Of a stretch of DNA of 57,547 nt, positions 19,501 to 25,474 are shown piece by piece. The DNA is from an uncultured Clostridia bacterium (GTDB lineage Bacteria > Bacillota > Clostridia > Lachnospirales > CAG-274). The notes under the pieces were generated by a model. The model saw only the letters and a program-made list of their open reading frames with translations, was not told the origin of the DNA and made no database searches. A program made the translations under genes and the position numbers. Location of the stretch: assembly GCA_947630725.1 (NCBI GenBank), contig CANRIS010000016.1, positions 1 to 57,547 on the forward strand, read 5' to 3'. Position 1 is the first letter of the stretch. Each line of letters starts with the position of its first letter.

Positions 19501-19852
19501 CTTTGCAGACATATCCGGAAGTGAATGGTATTATGACTATATCAGATGGGGCGCTGCAAACGGCCTCATTGTAGGCTATGATGACAACACTTTCAGAGGA
19601 AACAATATAATTTCACGTCAGGAAATGGCAGTCGTCATAAGCAAGTTTGTTGAGCTTGCGGACATTGCTCCCGACAAGGGCGAGGCTGTTGTCTTTGATG
19701 ATGCGGCTGATATCGCGCCTTGGGCAAAGGAATACGTTGACAATATTTCAGCCTGCGGCATCGTACAGGGCGATGACAACAACCGTTTCCTTCCTCGCAA
19801 GGATCTTACAAGGGCTGAAACGGCAGTCATTATAAATAAGCTTACAAAATAA
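10559..19852 (+). CDS. Giant S-layer-anchored surface protein
   Basis: A 3097-residue secreted protein. A Sec signal peptide ends at NTAFA-A. Domains in order: Calx-beta-like segments (about 50-110 and 375-475) separated by an acidic Ser/Thr/Glu linker, then a long unrecognised beta-rich region (about 500-1640). Two ricin/actin-crosslinking-like repeats start DGWYYIRNA (about 1650) and TGWYDIRSA (about 1797). A propeller-like region (about 2080-2520) has repeated strands such as IAVAWASS, YLYWFRDD and IYVVWVDLD. CARDB-like (about 2540) and Ig-like (about 2760) domains, a Gly/Ser spacer and three SLH domains (2920-3097) follow, the SLH domains binding cell-wall polymer. It starts 23 bases after the exporter behind AAAGGAGG. 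With a Sec signal it is not itself a C39 substrate; receptor, adhesin or display roles are open. Confidence 0.88.
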   Translation: MHKKFRRIIAFLMAFVLLMPNTAFAAEENYVYVPEIELEGLDREQNLFWLASSEIEMEENSGGHYLVKIGRGGDLSKASVTVKIGDVTAEYGKDYRVYLYDGGLFGEAEKDNDSLSVMDMIEGEDYTEFEISDTEELIKEIEDGAISDSAIAANIGRGLNEAIAENKAAKGEDNSAYVEAADSVVILDQPDEDSTETSDSTDEGSAETSETSDDTEEGKIEATVLDDNGGESETEISTEPTSEGETTEDGGDKPDLDTLAGAKEAFTGIKSDRIKPKASMDIIDQFEQLQAYQDLADTISDSMINALLTVDFDEGESEKYIEIVPINNDESDSTRIFNLTIGDPEGQYTVSAYSTAVAKILDDEEPVRAKVSIGDANIITKDGKEYAEVTLTREGGMNDLVSVTLKSRSQTAMSGRDFSPVFAEVVFPFGVTERKVQVPVNTQYITGEAVFDLYIDTPVSCEIGERDTTQAILLPSEKNGDTPSANSSSDTEDDNNAQLMGDSEYQANARVYFPRVVLRTADCIDDRDDGFVGDVGYNGDYEVYMNPDDDDHRVYRVYGINNEPIQDRFDVNGFTCSYNVDYASSVFSDGYGMVAYRAFDSGFNINSIYGVSGLSNGWHEKTYYFSSRQSAVSAVGFGAWNTDASGANIKFRGTDLYPLKRQFKIELQPAVTMPLRNADGSVTNFQPTASVGNKMTTLQGVDAVDTNSLAYRTSGEILTINVSGNDYFNFVGLEAVDSKGNTMKIPSTVTNSSATFTLTNDLLKSLIYRDGQYKYDFVTLTDRSGGGCYGNIKIRPVFEYRDRHIYVEKNTQFENTVGINIYNQFGSLSVNGKEHILGDNQQYVEIFPDDDIGKVWHYGDEFRVTTNASHPDIASAAGVGYRTGTTLENMNTERFDVRVSGGSYDFKRSVSDDIFKNETVAFYPLYTQKKNGLTLLLRKSDVDNHLLDTSYGILSNFDTKKAIIDTRQENGKDVEYYQYLMFDGDLQTDRYYDLMARAVDGYAIKWVDEGGSDAVYSGNTLYYMAKGLDKSENVVRISAEKDGVVYVKFKGSLKYNIYNTSSKLYEEKTAPLPNAISNVGPLATFADDEGNWETSLPAVFLDGTDTMQRITADNKYTYNLYSINVSNKKVATVSNESFNADSVKYNTSQKNFTTGTQTLTTDVYTMNMGTYTLKSPKSGTYISNVKIYSGNDTVYEENVMIDGEVHTFVADVCVAEGDKVKSITFLICDPDTNKTKYEITAKEGDNPNQWVGTEKLDTIMLGTYSPGDTIFAVMSTSDSAGTETTHLPVYTGCDLTMGDEAYDFYQPQNFNLPTTADFISLPVLDKLASGFDFPFVSVSLEQRDTGEYRMKIGVNVTDIIDAAADTTLNKKQNDAGLLITDGIDWDHPVKDLSARAETAYNAIFKKSLKSTPLLDGTNYKLGPTQFRFSVMVGGYIDFGEIKTTYDGKEVSDFVLTGGGGYIGVSITFKKNFYFLICGTVPAYIGGSASGTLIGNMGATKKNNAVISVSSMKDRSLNLQDGEQFNGDLNASASVALYAGVGLDGVLGAKVEGKADLSFLWEPLAKQTYAMNDEPDEIVDGDYSNAKIHNVGFTVAFSLGGEVDLLLFSIPVMYEFNPINTGFNEDIRNAHVRRGTAPEVSVDGSTKPTDAYAHLEDGWYYIRNAGNNKYMNITKDGKIEFILKPKEFSESMALYVTNKGSTWYIRTDQVGKSKYLTFDNSQSGLARAKLVSSDTEPIEGRLSLQEPNLNDFNIISTQLPNNKNYLMLNEADEAVFDASGAVTRQLWRFEPVNDTVEALPTGWYDIRSAKENIIISADFDNGIITPSAKPSNINDSAEVNKKWYIRRIKDNMYEFTCGYYEKIDERVHETLFLTMTETTYSYENRNYLTYSRWSSNNLTISPRVSLFYIEGLPGGKYRILPDESANPGTPADRKVYLTSDKETLKFDAAAADMDTQSWTFEPVDAPRSSYTERVETRNDGRRTVSTVNTGTNATDSLNAVLSSAISYNDTGVSEADNNNDIAVKSYKDKNDYGDENVRLRERDDDSQWVADKGISLLSGFKAKDETTLIKDCYEKPDTQIADLGGGDYMIVFVDTDSSKGLLERTALKYAVYRDGRWSEPVVIQDDITADFQPSITDAGENIAVAWASSDPEAEKTGDATQYLTTMEVYTTLINKTTGEIGEITRLTNDAYYDYAPKIVYDSTTGDMAVYYIKTTVGDSFLDTANSFTNDCLITYMLYDNNKGKWLTDYYYPEEVADPDSVDELIKNWGGQRFLPAPITDLEMDDPLIVDFTAIGYNGLAVYGYTIDKDNDSSTNEDRDLFVQVYDFTTHKNHPPIRITNDGSGTDGSNMTEHADTLPQFVRAGGSDGHTYLYWFRDDTRLANIDISELAHDGLNDDGTIKSDYELDFTTVEINLPPSMKLGSNEAYATMSYYRVCVDKDDNIYVVWVDLDRETKKQEVFASARIEDTETGESTYSDAYQLTHSEKNNEEPAFLVDDEGNMIVVATRYNSELTDDPTEPLKITDLELVSTVFEPYGELYAEDIEISDLTPEPGETVEVKAKLYNRGLTAAKGYTLDMVEMKGDQQIRTIDTIKSEEHINPGKYADISYNWTAPSDVDGVSLGIRATEAGMPNFSLAQSEELKLSPDILLDSLSITQEKDVFSLSAMATNNGNASTSDSDNINVVYYPEKAPASMLGIKDETFAKIPVGGIAPGETKPINITIDNINGRTFNAYGYLPVLTAVTNADGDIISNDVRSYMLMDKPIELSINNADHIVIKEGEAVDLALTYEPAERFGDVEPAYYTNDIGTASVIDGQLVGISAGKTTLTASAQPYGSSTQIEVEVIPGEKAPEGDITEGTTETATAPHSTGGSSGGSGGGSGGRSVSAAAKTTEAETEATTRSEPKNNEQPAGAEGTEGMTDKFIDISQHWGRDIINSVAERNIVSGYEDKTFRPDRSITRAEFLTILYNSGLADTTNAADDISFADISGSEWYYDYIRWGAANGLIVGYDDNTFRGNNIISRQEMAVVISKFVELADIAPDKGEAVVFDDAADIAPWAKEYVDNISACGIVQGDDNNRFLPRKDLTRAETAVIINKLTK

Positions 19853-19881
19853 TAAAAATTTCAATGAAAGGAGGAAATGCC

Positions 19882-20028
19882 ATGAACGACAAGGAAAAGC
19901 TTAAAAATACAGAGCTTGAAGAGCTTGAAGACGAGGAGCTTGACGAAGTTGCCGGCGGAGGCGGATCTCTTAACCCACCGAGAGTGGATATCCACCCCTA
20001 TGACGATGACGTAAAAAGCAGAATGTAA
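19882..20028 (+). CDS. Double-glycine-leader peptide precursor, 48 residues
   Basis: This very small gene encodes a 48-residue peptide. The first 26 residues form an acidic, leucine-spaced leader ending ELEDEELDEVAGG, the classical signal cut by C39 peptidases (hydrophobic residues at -4, -7, -12; Gly-Gly at -2, -1). Two further glycines follow. The remainder is Pro- and Asp-rich, SLNPPRVDIHPYDDD then VKSRM, with no Cys, so no lanthionine or disulfide is possible. AAAGGAGG lies seven bases before the ATG, 29 bases after the giant surface gene, and two hairpins follow the stop, so it is the last gene of the export operon. It is probably an unmodified bacteriocin or signalling peptide. The exact cleavage point (after Gly26 or Gly28) is uncertain. 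Confidence 0.85.
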   Translation: MNDKEKLKNTELEELEDEELDEVAGGGGSLNPPRVDIHPYDDDVKSRM

Positions 20029-20039
20029 ACCGAAACAAA

Positions 20040-20074
20040 AAATTATCGCCTATATAAAACACGAGCGATAATTT
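20040..20074 (+). terminator. First hairpin after the peptide gene
   Basis: AAATTATCGC (20040-20049) pairs with GCGATAATTT (20065-20074), 12 bases after the peptide stop. No long T run follows, so it may protect the 3' end or act together with the stronger hairpin just downstream. Confidence 0.55.
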
Positions 20075-20079
20075 CCGCA

Positions 20080-20130
20080 AAAGCTGCCGCAAATCAACCC
20101 AAAAGTTGTTTCTGCGGCAGCTTTATTGTC
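20080..20130 (+). terminator. Terminator of the peptide-export operon
   Basis: AAAGCTGCCGCA (20080-20091) pairs perfectly with TGCGGCAGCTTT (20113-20124), with inner pairs CAAC/GTTG, followed by ATTGT. It ends the plus-strand operon that began at about 4.1 kb. Confidence 0.8.
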
Positions 20131-20495
20131 CGTCTGTTGTTCCCTCGATCTTATCTAAAACCTCGGTATAATATTAGAGCTAAATTTTAACGATACCAAT
20201 ATAGCCATTTAAGAACTGTATTGCAAATATATAAGCATTGTATATTATGATTCCGTGTCTATAAATAATTTTAAAATAAATTTTTTAGCAAAAAATAGTA
20301 TTTATGTTTTTCTTATTTATCTGTCGGATATAATGCAGTTATTATATCATAATATATTATACAATATTGCCTAAATTTGAAATTATATATAACATAAAAT
20401 ATATGAATTATACAAATTTAAAAAAAATTACATTTTTGTATTATAAACTATATAAATAAATGATATAATATTTTTGAAAGAAGGTGAATATGTGA
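20131..20495. other. AT-rich gene-free stretch
   Basis: About 365 bases of very AT-rich sequence with no convincing reading frame. The only recognisable signal is TATAAT at 20464-20469, just upstream of the next gene and a weak -10 candidate for it. The base composition changes sharply here and stays AT-rich to about 22.7 kb. Confidence 0.6.
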
Positions 20496-22349
20496 ATGAT
20501 GGATATATATGAAACTATGGCTAATGAATTAAATCAGTGTAGAGAAGATGAGCGTAGTGGACAAAATCAAATACTTCTAACAATTTCTGCAGGAGGAACT
20601 TTACTCACATGTATTTTAGGTGCTTCATATTTTACAAATATAGATAATGAAACTATGCTTTTCGGTTTATTTGTTTTGAGCGATATAATACTTTGTGTCA
20701 CAGCGTTATATATTGCTGCTATAGGCATAAACAGCGTTCTAAGATATCATTATATGCAATATTTGGAAGATGAGATATCAAACTACGTAAAAAATGGTAA
20801 AAATAATTTTTTGCATTGGGTAAGTTTCAGTGCTGTAATCAATACCAGAAATATAAAACACGTTACTAACTCACATTTTACCGTTATTTCATATATTTGC
20901 TATAGTGGAGCAGCAATTCTTGGCGTTCTGTTTTGTGCCGCAATTATTTTTTTTGAGAATTATAATCTTAAAAACAAATTCCCATTTTTATGGTATATAC
21001 CTATAGGTGTAATGATTTGTGTTATATTTATATTCGTATATGTTAGTATTAATGCAAAAAAAATGTTTAAAATATCTATGGAAATTGGCTTGAAAAAAAG
21101 AAATGAAAGACTTAACAGTTACAAAGAAATAAAGAAAAATATATTTAGAGCTATTATATATTATTTTTACCCAAAAAACGGGGATTTTCAAAAAGTATTA
21201 TTTGTTATTACCGGATTTATAATAGGATTAATTTTAAAATATAACAAAATAAATTCCTTATATTCATTATTGATAGATAATTATAAAAATTTTATACTTT
21301 GTTTTGTTATCATAGAATTTTTAATATACCAAGCAAGATACCAATGGAATGATGTTAGAGGGCTTAAAGAAGACCTATCAATGGGAAAAAATAATAGATT
21401 ACCAGTAAATATTTTAGGAATTAAATCTTCGGTTAAGCTGTCAATGATTATTATTTTTATTAGACTGCTTTTCGCTGTTTATCTATGTAGATACTTAAAT
21501 AAAGACACAAGGATACCTATCATGATCGCCGGAGTAATGATCATATTAAGCGCAATTCTATATGAGACCGTACGAGAATTGGGTCGCACTAAATGGATTT
21601 TTTTTATTGTCAGTCTTGGTTATCCAATAAGATTTTTTGCAGGCTTGCTTACGGCTTATCCTGAATTTTTTACTGATAATTTGTTTGGTACAAATCATTA
21701 TATAACATATATAGTTGCTGTTTTATTATTTTTATCATACGCCGCTTTAGGTGAAGTCTCGGCTGTACTGCCCTGGGTACATGAAACCGTTATACAAAAA
21801 AATAATAATGTAAGCTTTAGCAAGTCTTATTACGTATATTTATATACAATAATCGAAGATAGATATAAATCTGCATTCGCTAAAAATAACACAAATATAT
21901 TTCCTTTAAAAGAAAAAGGGAAAATCAGTGATATTTGGAATATAAGTTATATTCTATCTATGAGCATTTTGTCAATACTCATAATTATACTTTATTTTTC
22001 TAAAATCACAATTATATTAGAATTATTACTTATTCTTGCAGTATTTTTCACCTGCCTATCCGATGATACAAGGATACCGAAGGGGACTGTATTTGTTATG
22101 GGTATATCTATTATAAAAATTATATTAAATATTTATTTCATACATAATAACCGCTTCTATTATATTATATGCATCCATCATTTAGTATTTACATTAGTTT
22201 ATTATGTACTGAGATGTCTTTTTGATCCATCGTACGATTTTACTGAACTAGTAGTAAATATAATTAAAATTATACCAAGGCTTTTGGTGGGAGAAACCAC
22301 CTCGCAGTTAATAAAAGATGAAAAAAACAACTCTACAACAATAAGCTAA
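20496..22349 (+). CDS. Large AT-rich polytopic membrane protein, UbiA-like motifs
   Basis: A 617-residue protein with about 14 hydrophobic segments. The N-terminal part (1-200) begins with a soluble helix, ELNQCREDERSGQNQI, followed by two paired-helix units. From about 240 onward there is a nine-helix-like region with QWNDVRGLKEDLSMGKNNRLP-like Asp-rich loop and later GYPIRFFAGLL and SDDTRIPKG. These recall, weakly, the two Asp motifs of UbiA prenyltransferases. I would not name it on this alone. AAGAAGGTGA precedes the ATG. It is isolated, flanked by terminators, and its codons are far more AT-rich than all neighbours, which suggests recent acquisition. Confidence 0.7.
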   Translation: MMDIYETMANELNQCREDERSGQNQILLTISAGGTLLTCILGASYFTNIDNETMLFGLFVLSDIILCVTALYIAAIGINSVLRYHYMQYLEDEISNYVKNGKNNFLHWVSFSAVINTRNIKHVTNSHFTVISYICYSGAAILGVLFCAAIIFFENYNLKNKFPFLWYIPIGVMICVIFIFVYVSINAKKMFKISMEIGLKKRNERLNSYKEIKKNIFRAIIYYFYPKNGDFQKVLFVITGFIIGLILKYNKINSLYSLLIDNYKNFILCFVIIEFLIYQARYQWNDVRGLKEDLSMGKNNRLPVNILGIKSSVKLSMIIIFIRLLFAVYLCRYLNKDTRIPIMIAGVMIILSAILYETVRELGRTKWIFFIVSLGYPIRFFAGLLTAYPEFFTDNLFGTNHYITYIVAVLLFLSYAALGEVSAVLPWVHETVIQKNNNVSFSKSYYVYLYTIIEDRYKSAFAKNNTNIFPLKEKGKISDIWNISYILSMSILSILIIILYFSKITIILELLLILAVFFTCLSDDTRIPKGTVFVMGISIIKIILNIYFIHNNRFYYIICIHHLVFTLVYYVLRCLFDPSYDFTELVVNIIKIIPRLLVGETTSQLIKDEKNNSTTIS

Positions 22350-22669
22350 TCTATTTAACAAACATTTATTCGATATAAATCGTCTGATATAAGCGGTCTT
22401 TATCGTACTTTATATAACAATATTTGTATATTATTACTCTTTCTTCGTTTAAAATACATTAAATACTTGATAATTATGCTCTTTGTATGGAAAATTGTTT
22501 TGACATGGGTGTTTTAGTAATAAACCTGTATAGATGGAAAACTCTTATCATTTAAGTATATAACTATTTTTAAAACCCCAAGCATACCATCAAAGCATGA
22601 TATAAAATTACCCCAAAAAGTTAGAAAAGGTTTTTTAAAATTTTATGCAAAACAAACATTAAGCAGTCA
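22350..22669. other. Gene-free AT-rich region between convergent genes
   Basis: About 320 bases between the membrane-protein gene and the hairpins at 22670. No reading frame with a ribosome site was seen, and no further repeat. It looks like the tail of the AT-rich insert. Confidence 0.5.
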
Positions 22670-22710
22670 AAATTGCTTGATATCTGTATCTATCAGATGT
22701 CAAGCAATTT
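22670..22710 (+). terminator. Hairpin between convergent genes
   Basis: AAATTGCTTGATATCTG (22670-22686) pairs with CAGATGTCAAGCAATTT (22694-22710) with one mismatch and a 7-base loop, then AATT. It probably ends transcripts from the AT-rich membrane-protein gene. Confidence 0.6.
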
Positions 22711-22728
22711 AATTGTGCAGCAAAAAAG

Positions 22729-22756
22729 CTGTGGGATGTGTGTGTTTATCCCACAG
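22729..22756 (-). terminator. Terminator of the exopolysaccharide operon
   Basis: On the minus strand CTGTGGGAT and ATCCCACAG pair around a 10-base loop and are followed by CTTTTTTG. It lies just after the stop of the GH16 gene, the last gene of the operon. Confidence 0.8.
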
Positions 22757-22773
22757 GGTAAAATAAGGATTAG

Positions 22774-23661
22774 TTAGTTGGTTTGTCGGCCGAGAGCCGT
22801 GCGGAAGATTTCGGAGATAAGGTCGTAGGCGGGGAGCTGTTTTTGGGGGTTTGCGGTGACGGGCGGCTTTGTGTTCAGGACACGTACATAATCGACCTCC
22901 ATTTTTGCAGGCAGGTCGGCTATGCTTTTGCTTGTTCCGCCTCCCATATCCGCCGAAGCCTCGCAGGAAAGCAGCATATAGCCGTCAAGGGGGCATATTC
23001 CGCCGCCGCTGCTTCTCCACGTTTCTTTTCCGTCAACATAAAATATATAGTTTTTTTCCGTCCTCCACAGTCCGAAGGTGTGAAAGCGGCCGTCATATAT
23101 GTTGAGGTCTTTGTGTATTTTTCCATCGCTCTTTGTTTCCTTGCCATAACCGTCCCAGTGAAGAGCATGGTTACACTTGTTCTGCTCGTTGTCTATGCTC
23201 TCGATTATGTCGATCTCTATGCCGTCCTTGCTGCTGCCGTCAACATTTATTACATCGCCCGCCATCATCCAGAAGGCTCCCCACATTCCGTATGCCTTCG
23301 GAAAACGTACAGACGCCTCATAATAGCCGTACCCGTGAGAAAATTTGTCTGCGGTCTGTACGGCGCCCGAATGTACTCTGCCTTCCTCGCTGTTCCACCT
23401 TGTTTCAAGTATCAGCTTTCCCTTGCCGTCAAGATAGGACAGCTTGTCGTCCCAGAAATCCATGCCGTTGCATCGTTCCTGCTCGGGGCAGCGTTCCCAC
23501 TTGGTCGGATCAATGGTATCCCCGTCAAAATTATCCTCAAACAGCACTATAGGCGTTTTGTCCGCCGGATCGGAACCCACAGGCTCAGCTCCCATAAATA
23601 CATAGGTTTTCACGTTCATAACCGCCGCAATACATACTGCCGCAACAATAAATTTCTTCAT
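22774..23661 (-). CDS. Secreted GH16 family beta-glucanase
   Basis: A 295-residue secreted glycoside hydrolase of family 16 (laminarinase/lichenase-like). A signal peptide (MKKFIVAAVCIAAVMN) leads into FEDNFDGDTIDPTKW, the usual start of the GH16 jelly roll. The catalytic motif EIDIIE lies in GIEIDIIESID, with both Glu residues present; WMMAGD before it and FHTFGLW after it are further family landmarks. Length fits a single domain. I chose ATG 23661, which follows AAAAGGACAG, over ATG 23688, because it starts the signal peptide cleanly. As the last gene of the polysaccharide operon it may trim or release the exported glycan, or degrade dietary beta-glucan; the sequence cannot tell which. Confidence 0.88.
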   Translation of the reverse strand: MKKFIVAAVCIAAVMNVKTYVFMGAEPVGSDPADKTPIVLFEDNFDGDTIDPTKWERCPEQERCNGMDFWDDKLSYLDGKGKLILETRWNSEEGRVHSGAVQTADKFSHGYGYYEASVRFPKAYGMWGAFWMMAGDVINVDGSSKDGIEIDIIESIDNEQNKCNHALHWDGYGKETKSDGKIHKDLNIYDGRFHTFGLWRTEKNYIFYVDGKETWRSSGGGICPLDGYMLLSCEASADMGGGTSKSIADLPAKMEVDYVRVLNTKPPVTANPQKQLPAYDLISEIFRTALGRQTN

Positions 23662-23740
23662 GGTCTGTCCTTTTCTGTCCTTTCTCATAAAATGTTCTTT
23701 TTCACCAAGTCAATGTGTTTCTTCGGCTGAATATAAGTGC

Positions 23741-24670
23741 TCAGCCTTCAAGAAATTTGTCTCGCAGCTCCTCTATTTCGGCATCCGATAATCCCAGCTG
23801 ACTGTTGAAATAGTTATGCAGGGAGCCGTACTTTTTTTCGGCTGTTTTTACAGCAAGCTCCAGATATTTTTTGTCAACTCCGGCAGAGGCGCATATATAC
23901 TCCGTTGTGTCAGATTCATTAAGACCGTTTTTCTTTGCCGCTGCCACAGCCTTGTCAATATCCTCCTTATATGCCTCGTTCGTAATTTCAAAATCACGAT
24001 CCGCCATATTGCCGTCTGCGCCGAGGGCATACAAAAGCAGCGCCGAGGCGATCCCTGCCCTGTCCTTGCCCTTTGAACAGTGCCACAGAACAGCCTCGCC
24101 CTCCTTAGCGTCAAGCAGCACGTCAAAAAAGCCCGCATATGCCTTCTGTGCGTACTCCGAAAGCAATATTCTCTCATATCTCTCGGTTATGACCCTGTCC
24201 TTTGCAAGCGCCATATCCTCATCTTCACCATTCAGAGATTCATAATATCCAAGCTTTGACTTTGTTTTTTCGCCGTACAGATCTTCTCCGAAAACAGAAA
24301 AATTAAAGCTCTTCGCTCCGTCGATCTTTTTGTCGGGATTGGCTTCAAGCTCGCTCTCGGTACGGAAATCGACTATATATTTTACATTATATTTTTCCGA
24401 CAGTGTCTTTGCGTCCGCATCGTCAAGCCACGCAAGGCCGCCGCTTCTTATAAGCATATTTTGCTTTATTTTTCGTCCGTCAGCGCATACATATCCGCCA
24501 AGCTGACGGGCATTGCGCGCTGTTGAAATATCAATGGCCTGAGTTTCAAGAGTGTATTTTTCTTCATAATTTTTATAGGCCCCGCTGTCTGTCTGAGCTG
24601 TCTGACCCTTGACCGACAACGACAAAACAAGCGCAAGCACTCCCGTTTTTAATAAAGTAAAATTGAACAT
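23741..24670 (-). CDS. Secreted tyrosine-phosphatase-like protein (Y_phosphatase3 family)
   Basis: A 309-residue protein with an N-terminal signal or anchor (LALVLSLSVKG). The body has NARQLGGYVCADGRKIK and LIRSGGLAWL, landmarks of the bacterial protein-tyrosine/serine phosphatase family typified by IphP, and the catalytic loop HCSKGKDRAG with nucleophilic Cys and Arg intact. A helical C-terminus follows with LGLSDAEIEELRDKF. AAGGAGACAG precedes the ATG. Capsule loci of Gram-positive bacteria often carry a phosphatase acting on the kinase CpsD, but here the protein appears to be exported and no CpsD-like kinase is visible. An extracellular phosphoester, perhaps one added by LicD, is another possible target. 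Confidence 0.85.
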   Translation of the reverse strand: MFNFTLLKTGVLALVLSLSVKGQTAQTDSGAYKNYEEKYTLETQAIDISTARNARQLGGYVCADGRKIKQNMLIRSGGLAWLDDADAKTLSEKYNVKYIVDFRTESELEANPDKKIDGAKSFNFSVFGEDLYGEKTKSKLGYYESLNGEDEDMALAKDRVITERYERILLSEYAQKAYAGFFDVLLDAKEGEAVLWHCSKGKDRAGIASALLLYALGADGNMADRDFEITNEAYKEDIDKAVAAAKKNGLNESDTTEYICASAGVDKKYLELAVKTAEKKYGSLHNYFNSQLGLSDAEIEELRDKFLEG

Positions 24671-24682
24671 TTTTCTGTCTCC

Positions 24683-25474
24683 TTATAATTTCCATTCTAT
24701 TTCGCCCAATCTATCGTCATGTCCCCTTGCCTCGTTTTCGGGCGGATCTCCCATATAGTCCCCGAAATTTATGGTAAGGTATGTATGATAATCCGTTGGT
24801 ACGGCATATTTTTCGCCTTCAAAATAAAGATACTTTTTCTCCCCGAAAATAATGTCACGTCTGACTACCTTTGTTCCTCTGCACGGAAGAAGGACATATT
24901 CGCTGCCGTTGCCATGAAGCTTCAGTATCCCGAACGCAATATCCATACAAAAGCGTCTGAAGCTTAAGGGGAGCCTTGCTGCGGCTCTTGTCAGCAGATC
25001 GCAGTTTTCGTCATATCGGGTCATACCCGACATAAGCAGCTTATTAGCCGCCTTATATATAAATATCTCGGCCATACGCAGAGGTCTGAGATTGCTGATG
25101 GGATATATAGGAAAAAGGTCTATGCACACGCCCCAGTTTATGGGTAGCTTTGCATATCGCTTTGGACGTGAAAGAGTATTTTTGTCTCTTATCTTTGTCC
25201 ACGAAAGAGCGTTGTGGCGCTCTATGTGATAATTTGTTATTATATAGTTCTTATCCGTTTCACGCTGAAATATTTCTGTCAGCCTTTCAAGCTCGTCATA
25301 GCGAATAAGCACGTCAATATCATCGTCCCACGGTATAAAGCCCTTATATTTTGCGGCTCCCAAAAGAGTACCCTGACCCAGAAAATACTCTATGTCATAC
25401 TTTTTGCATATTCTGTCAAGCTCCTTAAGGATATTGTATTCCGTATTCTGAATACGTTTAAGTATGTCGCTCAT
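24683..25474 (-). CDS. LicD-family phosphotransferase
   Basis: A 263-residue cytoplasmic protein. LicD proteins transfer phosphocholine or related phospho-groups onto cell-surface glycans. The family core is clear: ILKELDRICKKYDIEYFL, GTLLGAAKYKGFIPWDDD and IDVLIRYDELERL, including the Asp-rich nucleotidyltransferase-like motif. Its ATG overlaps the stop of the flippase gene (ATGA), behind GGAGGATAAAGGG, so the two are translationally coupled. No licA/licC choline genes are present in the window, so the transferred group may come from elsewhere or be another phospho-alcohol such as a glycerol- or ribitol-derived one. Confidence 0.9.
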   Translation of the reverse strand: MSDILKRIQNTEYNILKELDRICKKYDIEYFLGQGTLLGAAKYKGFIPWDDDIDVLIRYDELERLTEIFQRETDKNYIITNYHIERHNALSWTKIRDKNTLSRPKRYAKLPINWGVCIDLFPIYPISNLRPLRMAEIFIYKAANKLLMSGMTRYDENCDLLTRAAARLPLSFRRFCMDIAFGILKLHGNGSEYVLLPCRGTKVVRRDIIFGEKKYLYFEGEKYAVPTDYHTYLTINFGDYMGDPPENEARGHDDRLGEIEWKL

